A DNA stretch of 64,000 bases from Robertmurraya sp. FSL R5-0851 (GCF_038002965.1 NZ_JBBOOE010000001.1:3267001-3331000); one strand, 5' to 3'; positions 47,507 to 58,164 are shown, counted from the stretch's first letter. The notes: generated by a model not told the origin, from the letters alone. Translations and numbers: made by a program.

Positions 47507-48661
47507 TTAATTGATGTGCTCGGCCTTTTTTGCATTATGCTCGTCAAGAGTTTTTGAGAATAATACATCACCAGATGCAGTTGCTAAAAAGTATAGGAAA
47601 TCCGTCTGGGCAGGATGTAAAACAGCTTCAATTGATACAGTACCTGCATTAGCTATTGGGCCTGGTGTTAAGCCTTGGTATTTGTAAGTATTATATGGGT
47701 CGTCAATCTCCAAATCCTTATACAACACCCTATCCTTATGTTCTCCATGAGCATATAAAACGGTAGGATCTGTTTGTAAAGGCATTCCTGTTTCTATACG
47801 ATTATAAAAGACACTTGCAATTTGATCACGTTCAAGTTTTTCAGTAGCTTCCTCTTCTACCAAGGAGGCAAACGTTAGTAATTGGTGTGCAGTATACTGT
47901 CTCTCAGCCATATCTCCCTCATACTCACTAATAACCTTTTCCGTCTGATCTAACATAACCATGATAATTTCTTCCACTTTTGTATCTTCTTTATAAAAAG
48001 GATAAGTTGCAGGGAACAAGTAGCCTTCTAATGGATACTTGACATTTTCCGCGAGAATTTCCTCGGTTAATAAATCTGGGTATTTATTCATAAGAGCTTG
48101 TATAAATTCACGGTCATTTAATTTTGCAAAAACATCTGCTTCTGACTGGTTTGTTTTTTCTGCGATGATTTTTGCGATTTCTTTTAACTGTTTTCCTTCA
48201 GGAATGGTAATTTGAAACACCACATCTTGCTCTACCTTACCTGTCTTTAAGCTTTCAATGATACTTGGCAAGGTCATAGAAGGTGAAAGTTCATAGTTAC
48301 CGGCCATAAACCCTGACTCGTTCTTAAACTTAACAAAGTATTTAAATACACGTGCATCTTTAATAATTCCATGTTCCTCTAATATGTTTGCAATACCAGT
48401 AACTGAAGATCCAATTGGTATTTCTACTGTCATTTCTTTTTTATTCTCTGGGTCTACGGGCTTTAGTGCTGATTTAATATAAAAATATCCTCCACCAGCC
48501 GTAATTGCTACCAGTAGGAATAATATAATTGAGATGGTTAAGACAATTTTCCTTACAACTCTTGCCTCGCCTTCCCTCTCAATCATCTTTTCTCGGATGA
48601 TTGCTTTTTTATCAGGCCTGTTACCTGTCATCTCTTCCTTTTGCTTCTCTTCGGTTGACAA
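47507..48661 (-). CDS. mltG: Endolytic murein transglycosylase MltG
   Basis: MltG (YceG family) cuts nascent glycan strands and sets their length. The chain is 384 residues, with a cytoplasmic basic N-terminus, one membrane helix (about 38-60), a LysM-like subdomain, and the YceG catalytic domain with the conserved Glu in LLTFASLVEEEA and the motif LQTDPTVLYAHG plus NTYKYQGLTPGPIANAG. It lies between yrzB and trmR in the usual order. Confidence 0.95.
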   Translation of the reverse strand: MSTEEKQKEEMTGNRPDKKAIIREKMIEREGEARVVRKIVLTISIILFLLVAITAGGGYFYIKSALKPVDPENKKEMTVEIPIGSSVTGIANILEEHGIIKDARVFKYFVKFKNESGFMAGNYELSPSMTLPSIIESLKTGKVEQDVVFQITIPEGKQLKEIAKIIAEKTNQSEADVFAKLNDREFIQALMNKYPDLLTEEILAENVKYPLEGYLFPATYPFYKEDTKVEEIIMVMLDQTEKVISEYEGDMAERQYTAHQLLTFASLVEEEATEKLERDQIASVFYNRIETGMPLQTDPTVLYAHGEHKDRVLYKDLEIDDPYNTYKYQGLTPGPIANAGTVSIEAVLHPAQTDFLYFLATASGDVLFSKTLDEHNAKKAEHIN

Positions 48662-48761
48662 AGTTTCCCCTCCAATTCACAGGGCTTATTCTTACTATTC
48701 CCTTATAACTATTCTCGAATCATTATACTATATTTTTCGACAATAGAAGTGAATTTTCGCA

Positions 48762-48793
48762 AAAAAATAGCGGATAGCCTATGCTATCCGCGT
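48762..48793 (-). terminator. Terminator after yrzB
   Basis: GCGGATAGC (48770-48778) pairs with GCTATCCGC (48783-48791), loop of 4, then TATTTTTTT on the minus strand. Confidence 0.9.
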
Positions 48794-48802
48794 TTTATCT
48801 TC

Positions 48803-49090
48803 CTATTCTTCGTCTTGCTCTTCTAGGAATGTATTTAACATTTCTTCAATTAGGTCCCACTCTTCGTCTGTTTCGATTGGCATTAACTCACCATCATTAT
48901 TATCTTCGGTTGGAACAAACGCAGACGCATGAATTTCAATTTCTTCATCATCGTTTTCATCTGCTCCAATTGGATAATAAAGTACATAAGACTTACCAAA
49001 CTCATCAGAATCAAATGTAAAAAGCACCTCACAAAGTTGCTCGTTACCTTCTTCATCAATTACTGTAATATTGTTTTCTCCATGTTGCAT
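48803..49090 (-). CDS. yrzB: DUF1292 family protein YrzB
   Basis: Acidic 95-residue protein of the DUF1292 family. It starts [22 protein letters not shown] and has the pattern [18 protein letters not shown], ending with the acidic [19 protein letters not shown]. The function is unknown. It is the third gene of the conserved yrzL-ruvX-yrzB group, 17 bases after ruvX, and is followed by a strong terminator before mltG. Confidence 0.94.
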   Translation of the reverse strand: MQHGENNITVIDEEGNEQLCEVLFTFDSDEFGKSYVLYYPIGADENDDEEIEIHASAFVPTEDNNDGELMPIETDEEWDLIEEMLNTFLEEQDEE

Positions 49091-49107
49091 TGAAAAATCA
49101 CCTCAAG

Positions 49108-49524
49108 TTATTTTTGACTATCTAAAAAGCCTTGTAAGATCATAGCTGCTGCCATTTTATCGATTACTTTTTTACGTTTTTTCCTACTAACATCCGCTTC
49201 TAGTAAGACACGTTCCGCAGCAACCGTAGTCAGGCGCTCGTCCCATAGGAATACTGGCAAGGAAAACCTCTTTTCTAGCTCACTAGCGTAAAATTGACTC
49301 GCTTCCCCTCTTGGTCCAATGGTTCCATTCATGTTTTTAGGCAGCCCTACTACTATTTTTCCTACTTCATACTTTTCTATTATTTGACCAATCTGGTCAA
49401 AACCAAACATTCTTTCATCTTCATTAATTTTAATTGTTTCTAATCCTTGCGCCGTCCAGCCAAATTCATCGCTAAGCGCAACGCCGACCGTTTTACTGCC
49501 GACGTCAAGACCGAGAATTCGCAT
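49108..49524 (-). CDS. ruvX: Holliday junction resolvase-like protein RuvX (YqgF)
   Basis: RNase H-fold nuclease family, 138 residues, with the [14 protein letters not shown] first strand and Asp, and the [14 protein letters not shown] and LWDERLTT motifs. The family includes pre-16S rRNA 5' processing activity in E. coli (YqgF) and is often annotated as a Holliday junction resolvase. It is packed between yrzL (3-base gap) and yrzB. Confidence 0.95.
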   Translation of the reverse strand: MRILGLDVGSKTVGVALSDEFGWTAQGLETIKINEDERMFGFDQIGQIIEKYEVGKIVVGLPKNMNGTIGPRGEASQFYASELEKRFSLPVFLWDERLTTVAAERVLLEADVSRKKRKKVIDKMAAAMILQGFLDSQK

Positions 49525-49527
49525 ACG

Positions 49528-49797
49528 TTAAGAGCCCTCTCGTTGTGTTTTTAAATAGCTTTTGACAAGCTCCTCAATAATTTCATCTCGTTCAAGCTTT
49601 CGAATGATGTTACGAGCATCACGATGACGAGGAATATAAGCAGGATCTCCAGAAAGCAGGTAACCTACAATTTGATTAATTGGATGATATCCTTTTTCTT
49701 GAAGAGCTTCATGTACTTGAAAAAGGACTTCCTTCACGTCATGTTCGATGGGCTCTTCTGGAAAATTAAACCTCATTGTTTTATCAAATGTACTCAT
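49528..49797 (-). CDS. yrzL: IreB family regulatory phosphoprotein YrzL
   Basis: UPF0297/IreB family protein of 89 residues, beginning [16 protein letters not shown] with the conserved Thr residues that are phosphorylated by the PASTA kinase in Enterococcus, and containing [19 protein letters not shown]. It is first in the small yrzL-ruvX-yrzB operon downstream of alaS, with GCGAGGTGCAAGAG before the ATG. Confidence 0.95.
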   Translation of the reverse strand: MSTFDKTMRFNFPEEPIEHDVKEVLFQVHEALQEKGYHPINQIVGYLLSGDPAYIPRHRDARNIIRKLERDEIIEELVKSYLKTQREGS

Positions 49798-49931
49798 TCT
49801 CTTGCACCTCGCTTCATCTAGTAATCGCTAACTTACTTCCCTTATATAGAAGTATCTATCATCAAATCTATCCAATGGAAGAAATATTTAGTAGTCTAAT
49901 CTCCTTCATTTTACACTACTTTTCTTGAATA

Positions 49932-52565
49932 TCAAACGGATTTAACCCATTCTTCTACAAAACTTAGAGCAGAATCCAGCTTCCCAGCATCTTTTCCTCC
50001 TGCTTGGGCCATATCTGGACGTCCACCACCGCTACCTCCGCAAATAGTAGCAACTTCTTTAATAATTTTTCCGGCATGATAGCCTTTTTCAATTAAGTCT
50101 TTTGTTACACCAGCAATTAAGTTTACCTTATCGTCGTTTACGCTTCCAAGTACGATTACTGCAGAACCTAGCTTTTGCTTCAAATCATCGACCATGTTTC
50201 GTAGTCCGTTCATGTCTGCACCTTGAATTCGAACAGCAAGAACTTGAACACCGTTCACTTCTTTTACATTATTAACCAAATTGCCTGCTTCAATATTTCC
50301 TAACTTCGCTGCTAAAGACTCATTTTCTTTTTGAAGCTGCTTTTGTTCACTTAACAGTGCATCGATTCTAGATGGTACATCTTTTAGGTTCGTTTTTAAC
50401 TTTCCTGCCGCATCTTTTAAAATCTGGATTTGGCTATGCATTTGCTTAAATGCACCTTCCCCCGTCACCGCTTCAATACGACGAGTTCCTGCTCCAATTC
50501 CACTTTCTGATATGATTTTAAAGAGACCAATGACTGAAGTATTAGGAACATGGCAACCACCACAAAGTTCTAAACTGTAATCTCCGACTTGAACCACACG
50601 TACGATATCACCATATTTTTCACCAAATAGTGCCATAGCTCCCATCGCTTTTGCCTCAGCAATTGCTTTAAAGTCTGTTTGAACAGTTAGAGATTGCCAG
50701 ATTTTTTCGTTTACAATCTTCTCTATTTCTTCTAATTCCTCTGGTTTTACTTGGCCAAAATGAGAGAAGTCAAAACGAAGTCTATCTTGTTCTACTAGAG
50801 AACCAGCTTGGTTTACATGTGTTCCAAGAACATCTTTTAATGCTTGATGTAATAAATGGGTTGCCGTATGATTCTTAATAATTTTTCCTCTATTGTTCTC
50901 GTCAACAACCGCTACTACCTGGTCATTAACCTGTAATTCTCCAGATTCAATCAGTACGCGGTGAAGATTTTGTCCATTTGGTGCCTTTTGTACATCTTTT
51001 ACCGCCGCTTTTACACCTTCGCTTAATAGTGTACCAAGGTCAGCTATTTGCCCACCACTTTCAGCATAGAAAGGCGTGACATCAAGTATTAATTGGATTT
51101 CTTCCCCTTCACTGGCCTTGTCGATTTTCACACCATTTTGTACGATAGCAAGAACCTTTGATTCAACCTTTAACTGATCGTAACCAACAAACTTACTTTC
51201 TACTTTAATCTCACCAAGTTCTCCACCTTGTACCTGCATAGAGTCTACATCTTGTCTTGCTTTACGTGCACGCTCACGCTGAAGCTCCATTTCGATCTCA
51301 AAACCAGCGTGGTCAACCTTCATTCCCTCTTCTTCACCATACTCCTCTGTTAATTCAACTGGGAAACCGTATGTGTCATAAAGACGGAAAACGTCGGCAC
51401 CCTGAATCGTATCACTTCCAGCTTCCTTTTCTTTTTTGATAACCGCTGCAAGAATTTGAAGCCCCTCATTCAGAGTCTCATGGAATCTTTCTTCTTCATT
51501 CTTTATGACCTTTTGGATAAAGTCGGTCTTATTCTTTACTTCTGGATAAAAATCAACCATAATTTCCCCAACAACAGGAACCAGTTCAAACATGAATGGA
51601 CGGTTGATGTTAATTTGCTTGGCAAAACGTACGGCTCTACGAAGCAATCTTCTTAACACATACCCTCGTCCCTCATTGGAAGGAAGTGCACCGTCACCAA
51701 TAGCAAATGCCACAGTACGAATATGATCTGCAATGACTTTAAATGCTACATCAGACTCTTTACTTTTCCCATACTTTGCCCCAGAAATCTCTTCTGTTGC
51801 ACGAATAATCGGCATAAATAAATCGGTATCAAAATTAGTAGGAACATTTTGAACAACCGAAGCCATTCTTTCAAGTCCCATTCCGGTATCAATGTTTTTC
51901 TTTGGTAGTGGAGTATATGTACCATCGGGATTATGATTAAATTCTGAGAAAACTAAGTTCCAAACCTCTAAATATCTGTCATTCTCTCCTCCAGGATACA
52001 ACTCCGGATCACTTTCATCATTTCCATAGTCAGGTCCACGATCATAGAAAATTTCCGTATTTGGTCCACTAGGGCCTTCCCCGATATCCCAGAAGTTCCC
52101 CTCTAATCGAATAATTCGCTCTTCCGGTACCCCAATTTCTTTGCTCCAAATGTCAAACGCTTCGTCATCTTCTGGATGAATCGTAACAGAAAGTTTTTCC
52201 TTATCAAAACCTACCCATTTTTCATCAGTTAAAAATTCCCATGCCCAATGGATGGCTTCAACTTTAAAGTATTCTCCGATCGAGAAATTCCCTAACATCT
52301 CAAAAAACGTATGATGTCTTGCTGTTTTTCCAACGTTTTCAATATCGTTCGTACGAATAGATTTTTGTGCATTTGTAATTCTAGGATTATCAGGAATGAC
52401 ACGTCCATCAAAATATTTTTTTAATGTCGCTACCCCACTGTTAATCCAAAGCAAAGATGGGTCATCATGAGGAACAAGTGGAGCACTTGGTTCCACTGCA
52501 TGTCCTTTTTCTTTAAAAAAGTCTAAATACATTTTTCGAATTTCTGAGCCTGTAAGCTTCTTCAT
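49932..52565 (-). CDS. alaS: Alanine-tRNA ligase
   Basis: AlaRS charges tRNA-Ala and edits mischarged Ser and Gly. The protein has 877 residues: a catalytic domain with motif 2 region [14 protein letters not shown], a tRNA-recognition domain, an editing domain with the zinc motifs [11 protein letters not shown] and CGGCHV, and a C-terminal C-Ala domain with [24 protein letters not shown] lies before the ATG. A T-box leader controls it according to tRNA-Ala charging. Confidence 0.98.
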   Translation of the reverse strand: MKKLTGSEIRKMYLDFFKEKGHAVEPSAPLVPHDDPSLLWINSGVATLKKYFDGRVIPDNPRITNAQKSIRTNDIENVGKTARHHTFFEMLGNFSIGEYFKVEAIHWAWEFLTDEKWVGFDKEKLSVTIHPEDDEAFDIWSKEIGVPEERIIRLEGNFWDIGEGPSGPNTEIFYDRGPDYGNDESDPELYPGGENDRYLEVWNLVFSEFNHNPDGTYTPLPKKNIDTGMGLERMASVVQNVPTNFDTDLFMPIIRATEEISGAKYGKSKESDVAFKVIADHIRTVAFAIGDGALPSNEGRGYVLRRLLRRAVRFAKQININRPFMFELVPVVGEIMVDFYPEVKNKTDFIQKVIKNEEERFHETLNEGLQILAAVIKKEKEAGSDTIQGADVFRLYDTYGFPVELTEEYGEEEGMKVDHAGFEIEMELQRERARKARQDVDSMQVQGGELGEIKVESKFVGYDQLKVESKVLAIVQNGVKIDKASEGEEIQLILDVTPFYAESGGQIADLGTLLSEGVKAAVKDVQKAPNGQNLHRVLIESGELQVNDQVVAVVDENNRGKIIKNHTATHLLHQALKDVLGTHVNQAGSLVEQDRLRFDFSHFGQVKPEELEEIEKIVNEKIWQSLTVQTDFKAIAEAKAMGAMALFGEKYGDIVRVVQVGDYSLELCGGCHVPNTSVIGLFKIISESGIGAGTRRIEAVTGEGAFKQMHSQIQILKDAAGKLKTNLKDVPSRIDALLSEQKQLQKENESLAAKLGNIEAGNLVNNVKEVNGVQVLAVRIQGADMNGLRNMVDDLKQKLGSAVIVLGSVNDDKVNLIAGVTKDLIEKGYHAGKIIKEVATICGGSGGGRPDMAQAGGKDAGKLDSALSFVEEWVKSV

Positions 52566-52591
52566 TTATTTTCCCTCCAACATTTTCTCAA

Positions 52592-52842
52592 CAAAAAAAG
52601 CCCTTCATCCCAAAACAGGGACGAGGAGCTTGCTCGCGGTACCACCCTGATTATGAATGCCAAAAAGCACTCATCTCTCAAAGACCTTTAACGCAGGTTA
52701 ACGGCAGGAATTAGCTGCACTCCGGAATAGCTTTCTGTCATCCTTCGTCTAGAATTTCTTTCAGCCAAGGAAATTCCTCTCTACAGACGGTCTATCACAT
52801 ACTTGTTCCTTCAACATGTTTTCGTGAATTTTGAACTTTATA
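52592..52842 (-). promoter_or_regulatory. T-box riboswitch leader of alaS
   Basis: Contains the T-box sequence GGGTGGTACCGCG (on the minus strand, 52638-52650) followed by a terminator stem of about 12 pairs (GCTCCTCGTCCC with GGGATGAAGGGC) and TTTTTTT. A long Stem I region with AGAGAG and AAAGAAATTC lies upstream. The specifier should be a GCN alanine codon; the segment GGAGTGCAGCTAATTCC is the likely place, but I cannot fix it by eye. Confidence 0.92.
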
Positions 52843-52848
52843 GTACGA

Positions 52849-52878
52849 ATTATACTGATATGCTTTTATATTTGTCAA
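52849..52878 (-). promoter_or_regulatory. SigmaA promoter of alaS
   Basis: TTGACA (52873-52878) and TATAAT (52849-52854), both exact consensus boxes, with an 18-base spacer on the minus strand, directly upstream of the T-box leader. Confidence 0.85.
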
Positions 52879-52883
52879 CGTTG

Positions 52884-53963
52884 TCACATCAATTGATTAT
52901 CGGATACATCTTTTGAAAAGTGTTGCTTGGCATGAAGAAGGCTCACCTTTAGAATGGCCATAATTGGTACGGCTAAGATCAGGCCTAATATTCCACCTAT
53001 TTCACCACCTGCCAAAAGCGCGAACATAATCACTAAAGGATGCATATGCAAGCTCTTACCAACAATAAATGGAGATAATATATTTCCCTCTAAAAATTGG
53101 AGTAGAGCGATGATAATCACTACGAAGAGAATCATTTTTACACTAATTGTTGCAGCGATAATAACAGCTGGCACTGCACCGATAACAGGTCCAAAATATG
53201 GGATAATATTAGTTATCCCAACAATTAATCCAAGCAGCAGCGGATACCGTAAGTCGATGAACCAGAAGGATAAAGCTGAAATGGTACCAATCATCACGCA
53301 TACTAAAAGCTGTCCCCTAATATAACTTCCTAGTGATTTGTCCACATCTCTTAAAAACAGTGTTCCCCCACTTCGCCATTTTTTCGGTGTAATATACCAT
53401 ACTGCCTTCTTTATCTTTTCATAATCTTTTAACATGTAAAAGGCGATAAAAGGGACGATAGCAAAAAGAAGGGCTGAATTGATGATTCCCATCCCTAAAT
53501 TAACGGCTCTTGTTAGAGCATTATCAAGCATTCTTTCTACCCCTACAATGCTAGTATCGATCCTTTCTTGAAAAGCTACAGGCCAAGTAGAGGTTTTATC
53601 CTGAATTTCTTGAATCCACTCTCTGTATTGATTGGCGAAGCTTGGTGCATTTTCAGTCAAATCTCGTAGCTGGTGTATAATTGCCGGAATACCATTATAC
53701 AGTGCTACACTTACACTTCCAAAAAACAATGTATATATAATTAAAACAGCTAACCATCTTGGTAAATAATTTTCATGAAGTGTTTCCACTACCGGGTGCA
53801 TTAAATAAGAAATAAATGCAGCGATCATAAATGGAAGTACGACGATCATCGTGATTTTAAAAATGGGCAACCAGATGGGCTGTAGTTTCAGAAACACAAA
53901 TAATACAATGAATAATAAAAGCAGGAAACCAAGCCGGTAATACCATTTTAAACGAATGTCCAT
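52884..53963 (-). CDS. yrrI: AI-2E family transporter YrrI
   Basis: Integral membrane protein of 359 residues, of the AI-2E/PerM family with about eight helices. The conserved features include PFMIAAFISYLMHP near the N-terminus and the later GLIVGITNIIPYFGP and PLVIMFALLAGGEIGGILGLILAVP segments. The substrate is not known; some members export small molecules or act in Na/H exchange. AAGGAGTGGATAC defines the ATG at 53963, with an open frame extending 17 codons further upstream. Confidence 0.93.
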   Translation of the reverse strand: MDIRLKWYYRLGFLLLLFIVLFVFLKLQPIWLPIFKITMIVVLPFMIAAFISYLMHPVVETLHENYLPRWLAVLIIYTLFFGSVSVALYNGIPAIIHQLRDLTENAPSFANQYREWIQEIQDKTSTWPVAFQERIDTSIVGVERMLDNALTRAVNLGMGIINSALLFAIVPFIAFYMLKDYEKIKKAVWYITPKKWRSGGTLFLRDVDKSLGSYIRGQLLVCVMIGTISALSFWFIDLRYPLLLGLIVGITNIIPYFGPVIGAVPAVIIAATISVKMILFVVIIIALLQFLEGNILSPFIVGKSLHMHPLVIMFALLAGGEIGGILGLILAVPIMAILKVSLLHAKQHFSKDVSDNQLM

Positions 53964-54012
53964 TGTATCCACTCCTTGTCTATAGTTTAAAGTGGAATAG
54001 CAAGAATTATAC

Positions 54013-54046
54013 AAAAAGAAAAGCCCCTTTTTCAGGGACTTTTCTT
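54013..54046 (-). terminator. Terminator after yrzQ
   Basis: AAAAGCCC pairs with GGGACTTTT (G-U at one place) around a T-rich loop, then TTCTTTTT on the minus strand. Confidence 0.75.
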
Positions 54047-54050
54047 TGTA

Positions 54051-54182
54051 TTAAAACATTTTTGAAATTCTTCGCTGCATTTTTCTCATTCCACGCCCTG
54101 ACATCATTTTGTTTTTGCGAGCGTAATTATATGCAACAACACCTGCTCCAATTGCAATTGCAGAAGTTACCATTCGATTCAT
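54051..54182 (-). CDS. yrzQ: YrzQ family protein (DUF3918)
   Basis: A 43-residue protein, MNRMVTSAIAIGAGVVAYNY followed by a basic tail (ARKNKMMSGRGMRKMQRR and ISKMF). It has one short hydrophobic helix near the N-terminus and a strongly basic C-terminus, as in the YrzQ/DUF3918 family located at this position in Bacillus. AGAGGTGAGGT-type sequence precedes the ATG. The function is unknown. It ends at a terminator before yrrI. Confidence 0.88.
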   Translation of the reverse strand: MNRMVTSAIAIGAGVVAYNYARKNKMMSGRGMRKMQRRISKMF

Positions 54183-54203
54183 TTACCTCACCTCTTAGTA
54201 GAT

Positions 54204-54395
54204 TTATGAGCTATATCGGCGTTCATCTTCTCCAAAAAGATCGTCTAATGAGCTTAATGTACCGTCTTCCTCAACTTGGTGAGTATTAATGATTCCTTTT
54301 GCTAAAGTTAGTTCAATGAAGCAGTTCCAGCAATAGTATTGGTTAATTCCAATTTTCCCGATATCTTTGCTTTGGCAGTTAGGGCATTTTAACAT
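54204..54395 (-). CDS. Small zinc-ribbon protein
   Basis: A 63-residue protein beginning MLKCPNCQSKDIG with a zinc ribbon of two CxxC pairs (CPNC and CWNC). The C-terminal half is acidic and hydrophilic (VEEDGTLSSLDDLFGEDE). GAGGTG precedes the ATG at 54395; a GTG at 54404 is also in frame. It resembles a small Bacillus protein found in this neighbourhood (between yrrD and yrzQ). Function unknown. Confidence 0.85.
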   Translation of the reverse strand: MLKCPNCQSKDIGKIGINQYYCWNCFIELTLAKGIINTHQVEEDGTLSSLDDLFGEDERRYSS

Positions 54396-54435
54396 CGTAG
54401 ACACCTCACGTATAGGTATATCTTAAGGATTGCTC

Positions 54436-54915
54436 CTAAGATTTTTTTACGTTCACGATGATGGCGTCTTTTCCATACTGGAGGGGTTCATCCGTTTTGA
54501 TGACACGCTTTCCTTCTTTGATGTCTGAAAAAAAGCCATCCGAACATTGATACCCTACGATTGTGCCCAATTCTTCCATAAAATATACATCCTCAATCAA
54601 CCCGAGCTGCTCTCCTTCAGTAGATAACAGCATATTCCCGGATAGACTTCGACAAAATGCAATGGAAGAATCACTGCCCCTTTTGATTGGTTTTAGCAAA
54701 GTTCGGTCTTCAATCATTACTCCATCCGAGCCAAAGGAAGTGACGTCTTGAATATCAAGCTGTGCGGTCCTTTTAACAAGCATTCCTTGCTTTACTAACA
54801 AGAATTGGACCGAGTCACTAGTCGCAGAAATAATGAGGTCATTGACTTCACCAACCTTTGATCCGCTTTCTTTCTCGTACACACTAACTCCCTTTAGCAA
54901 TGTAAATGTCCGCAA
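54436..54915 (-). CDS. yrrD: PRC-barrel domain protein YrrD
   Basis: Protein of 159 residues with two PRC-barrel domains (about 1-72 and 80-157), each built from short beta strands with a glycine turn (VYEKESGSKVGEV and LSTEGEQLGLIEDV). PRC barrels bind RNA or other proteins in RimM and related factors; a specific function for YrrD is not known. An ATG lies upstream at 54936 in frame, but GAGGTGG is positioned for TTG at 54915. It lies 84 bases after recD2. Confidence 0.88.
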   Translation of the reverse strand: MRTFTLLKGVSVYEKESGSKVGEVNDLIISATSDSVQFLLVKQGMLVKRTAQLDIQDVTSFGSDGVMIEDRTLLKPIKRGSDSSIAFCRSLSGNMLLSTEGEQLGLIEDVYFMEELGTIVGYQCSDGFFSDIKEGKRVIKTDEPLQYGKDAIIVNVKKS

Positions 54916-54999
54916 GATACCACCTCTTTCGAACATTACTATTGTTCACGATGAAGCAAAAAATCATAACGAGAAACGATTTCCAAATGGAATGGTTGA

Positions 55000-57399
55000 T
55001 CAGCTTCCCATAAAGCTATATGGAGTAATACCTTCCATGCCAATCATTGGGTCTATAGACAACAAGTGTTCCTCAGCATTTTGTATCGTACCTTTTTCGC
55101 TTTTGCTCTCATTATGGATTCCAATGTCTTTTTCCAATTTCATTCGTAAGGTGGTCAATCTTTCTTGCTCATCCGATCTCGAAATACCGACCCTTAAAGC
55201 CTCTTCTTCTCCACAAAGGATCAAAAACTGTTTACTTCTCGTAATAGCTGTATACAAAAGATTTCTTCGCAGCATTCGATAATAGCTTCTTACTACGGGG
55301 AGGATTACAATCGGAAATTCACTCCCTTGAGACTTATGAACGGAGCAGCAATAGGAATGGGTGATTTGCTGAAGGTCTTGTCTTGTATATGTAGCTTCTG
55401 CACCCTCAAAAGATACAACCATCATATCCTCTTTTTCCGTATTTTCTTTTGCATAGAAAATGGATACTACTTCCCCTATATCACCATTGAACACATTATT
55501 TTCCGGCTGATTTACAAGCTGTAACACTTTATCGCCGACACGATAGGTCACATCTCCGTACTTTATTTCTTTCCTCGTCCCATCAGGGTTTGGGTTAAAA
55601 ATGTTTTGCATTAACGTGTTCAAGCGATCGATACCAGCAGGTCCTTTATACATCGGTGCAAGAACCTGTATATCTTTTGCTGTATAACCCTTACTTTTCG
55701 CATTTCGGACGACCTTCTCAACTACATCCGCAATTTGGTTTGCGTTACATCTAAAAAAGGAGCGGTCTTTTTGTTGCATACTTATATTGGCAGGTAACCG
55801 TCCCGATTTAATTTCATGAGCAAGTTCAATAATAGAGGATCCTTCCGCTTGGCGATAAATATCTGTAAGCCTAACAACGGAGAGAACTCCGCATTCTAGA
55901 AGGTCCTTTAAGACCTGACCCGGACCTACAGAGGGTAATTGATCCTCGTCCCCAACCAATATCACTTGAATCGATTCAGGCAGTGCTTTAAATAGCTGAT
56001 TAGCAAGCCATATGTCAAGCATGCTCGTCTCATCTACAATTAAAATTTTCCCTTCTAACGGGTTGTCTTCATCTTTGCTGAACCCTTCAACCCCATTCCA
56101 TCCTAAAAGCCTGTGGATGGTAACTGCAGGAAGTCCTGTAGATTCCGTCATTCGTTTTGCTGCACGGCCCGTTGGCGCTGCCAATATAAACGGAAAGGGC
56201 TCGTCTCCTTTATAATCATTTGGATCTAAAGAGCAGCCATGTAATTCAGCATACAGCTCTACAATCCCTTTAATAACCGTTGTTTTCCCTGTACCTGGCC
56301 CACCTGTTAAGATTAGCATCGGTGACATCAGAGCCGTCTGAATCGCATCTTTTTGTGTTGGAGCATACTGAACACCTAATCGTTCCTCAAGATTTCCTAG
56401 GGCGAGTAAAAATTCAGAATCAGGAAACTGATTTTCATATTGTGTTTGAGAGACGATTTTTTTTATACTTGTAACAAGTCCCTTCTCGGAGAAAAATAGG
56501 GAAGGTAAATACACCCTCATTTCTTCAACAATGATTTTCCCTTCTTCTTCGAGCTTAACTACTTCTGCTCCAATCGGTGAAAAGTCAATTTCATCACGTT
56601 TATTTTCTTCTAATAATGTCTTTACCTTATCCAGTAATAATCCTGTTTCCATATAAACATGACCATTTTGCATACACTCAACCTCAAGTGTATATAAGCA
56701 GGCCGCCTTGATACGATCTGGGTGATGACCGGAAATCCCAAGTTGAAACCCTAGGTCATCTGCCCTGGTAAACCCAATACCTTGAATATCTTCAACAAGC
56801 TTATAAGGATTGGACTGTATCACTTCTACTGTCTGGTCTTTATACGCCTGATATATCCGCATAGAAATTTGCGGACCAAATCCATATTGATTTAAAGCAA
56901 CCATCGCTTGTTCTAGTCCTTGATGCTCAATTAGGGTATCATAAATTTCCTTTGCCTTATCCGGAGGAAGCTTAGGAATTTCATCAAGTACGGACGGTTG
57001 TTGCATGATTTTAGAGATGGCATTCTCTCCTAAAACTTCTACAATTTTCTCTGCGGTTTTCTTTCCGACTCCTTTAAAAAGCTCGCTTGATAAATAGCTC
57101 ACTACCCCTTGTTTTGTTTGGGGTATATCCTTTCGAAAATGGGTTGCGTGAAATTGTTGACCGAATTTCGGATGATCCTTTAACTCTCCATAAAATATGT
57201 ACGTTTCCTGTTCATGAACTTTTGGAAAATATCCGGTGATTACAGCTTCTTTATCTTCATAATTCTCATTCGTTTCTTCCACGCGAATTCTTAGAACGGT
57301 GTACAAATTTTGTTCATTATGAAAGATTGTGACAAGATGCTTTCCTTTTATAAATATCCCTTGATCCTTAAATAAATCGAGCGTTTCTTGTCCCTCCAA
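55000..57399 (-). CDS. recD2: ATP-dependent DNA helicase RecD2
   Basis: SF1B 5'-3' helicase of 799 residues. The N-terminal extension with OB-fold and helix-hairpin-helix segments (about 1-330) is the RecD2 hallmark. The motor has Walker A GGPGTGKTT (about 364-372), the DEAAH-like motif VDETSML and motif III GDEDQLPSVGPG, and the C-terminal motif VHKSQGSEF. It helps replication and DNA repair in Bacillus independent of RecBC/AddAB. It follows yrrB by 40 bases. Confidence 0.96.
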   Translation of the reverse strand: MEGQETLDLFKDQGIFIKGKHLVTIFHNEQNLYTVLRIRVEETNENYEDKEAVITGYFPKVHEQETYIFYGELKDHPKFGQQFHATHFRKDIPQTKQGVVSYLSSELFKGVGKKTAEKIVEVLGENAISKIMQQPSVLDEIPKLPPDKAKEIYDTLIEHQGLEQAMVALNQYGFGPQISMRIYQAYKDQTVEVIQSNPYKLVEDIQGIGFTRADDLGFQLGISGHHPDRIKAACLYTLEVECMQNGHVYMETGLLLDKVKTLLEENKRDEIDFSPIGAEVVKLEEEGKIIVEEMRVYLPSLFFSEKGLVTSIKKIVSQTQYENQFPDSEFLLALGNLEERLGVQYAPTQKDAIQTALMSPMLILTGGPGTGKTTVIKGIVELYAELHGCSLDPNDYKGDEPFPFILAAPTGRAAKRMTESTGLPAVTIHRLLGWNGVEGFSKDEDNPLEGKILIVDETSMLDIWLANQLFKALPESIQVILVGDEDQLPSVGPGQVLKDLLECGVLSVVRLTDIYRQAEGSSIIELAHEIKSGRLPANISMQQKDRSFFRCNANQIADVVEKVVRNAKSKGYTAKDIQVLAPMYKGPAGIDRLNTLMQNIFNPNPDGTRKEIKYGDVTYRVGDKVLQLVNQPENNVFNGDIGEVVSIFYAKENTEKEDMMVVSFEGAEATYTRQDLQQITHSYCCSVHKSQGSEFPIVILPVVRSYYRMLRRNLLYTAITRSKQFLILCGEEEALRVGISRSDEQERLTTLRMKLEKDIGIHNESKSEKGTIQNAEEHLLSIDPMIGMEGITPYSFMGS

Positions 57400-57439
57400 A
57401 GAACTTCCCTCCTTATAAAAAATCCGCTACGAATGAAGA

Positions 57440-58090
57440 TTACTCTTTTTCGATTAATTTCTTTCCGTAACCTGCTAGAAGATGATCAGGTTGTAATTCC
57501 AATGCCTTTTCAAACATATCAAGTGCTTTTTTTCCATCTTCCTTAAAACCATATGCAACACCAAGATTATAATAAGCATCAGCGTGTAAAGGATCTAACT
57601 CTACACATGCGTTAAATTGCTTAATCGCCTCGTCAAGTAGTTCTTGATTTGCTAAACATAATCCAAATTGAAAACGAGCTTCTGCATCATCTCCATTTAG
57701 CTCCACACTTCTTTGCAAATAAGGTAAGGCAAGCTTAGGCTGCTCTAACTGAATAAGCGTAAATCCAAGCATAAAATAATTATCACTAGAATGTAGTCCC
57801 TTTCTCATTGCTAGTTCAAACATATTTTTTGCTTCTTCTAGTTGTTCATTTTCAAAATATAGGTTTCCAGCATTATAATAAGCAGTTGCCGCATTTTCAT
57901 CGATTTCTATCGCTTTCTGAAAAAATTTGAGTGCCTTCTCATTTTCACCAACTGCTGATAATACGTTTCCAAAATTTATATATGATACCGCATCCTTCGG
58001 GTTATCCTCAATTGCCTTCATAAATAATCCAGCAGCTTCTTCCCACTTTCCCTCCTTCATCAATTGAATCCCTTTTTCATTTTTATCCAT
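57440..58090 (-). CDS. yrrB: Tetratricopeptide repeat protein YrrB
   Basis: TPR protein of 216 residues composed of about six 34-residue repeats, each with the W-LG-Y-A-F-A-P pattern (for example YYNLGVAYGFKEDGKKALDMF). It has no signal peptide or membrane helix, so it is a cytosolic scaffold. It lies between mnmA and recD2, as in B. subtilis, and is the kind of scaffold proposed to link them in transcription-related processes; that is inferred only. Confidence 0.94.
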   Translation of the reverse strand: MDKNEKGIQLMKEGKWEEAAGLFMKAIEDNPKDAVSYINFGNVLSAVGENEKALKFFQKAIEIDENAATAYYNAGNLYFENEQLEEAKNMFELAMRKGLHSSDNYFMLGFTLIQLEQPKLALPYLQRSVELNGDDAEARFQFGLCLANQELLDEAIKQFNACVELDPLHADAYYNLGVAYGFKEDGKKALDMFEKALELQPDHLLAGYGKKLIEKE

Positions 58091-58164
58091 AGTACACGCT
58101 CCATTATTTATTGTCTTTTATTATTATAACTTCTTTTCATCTAGTTTTGTCCTTTTTATACATA

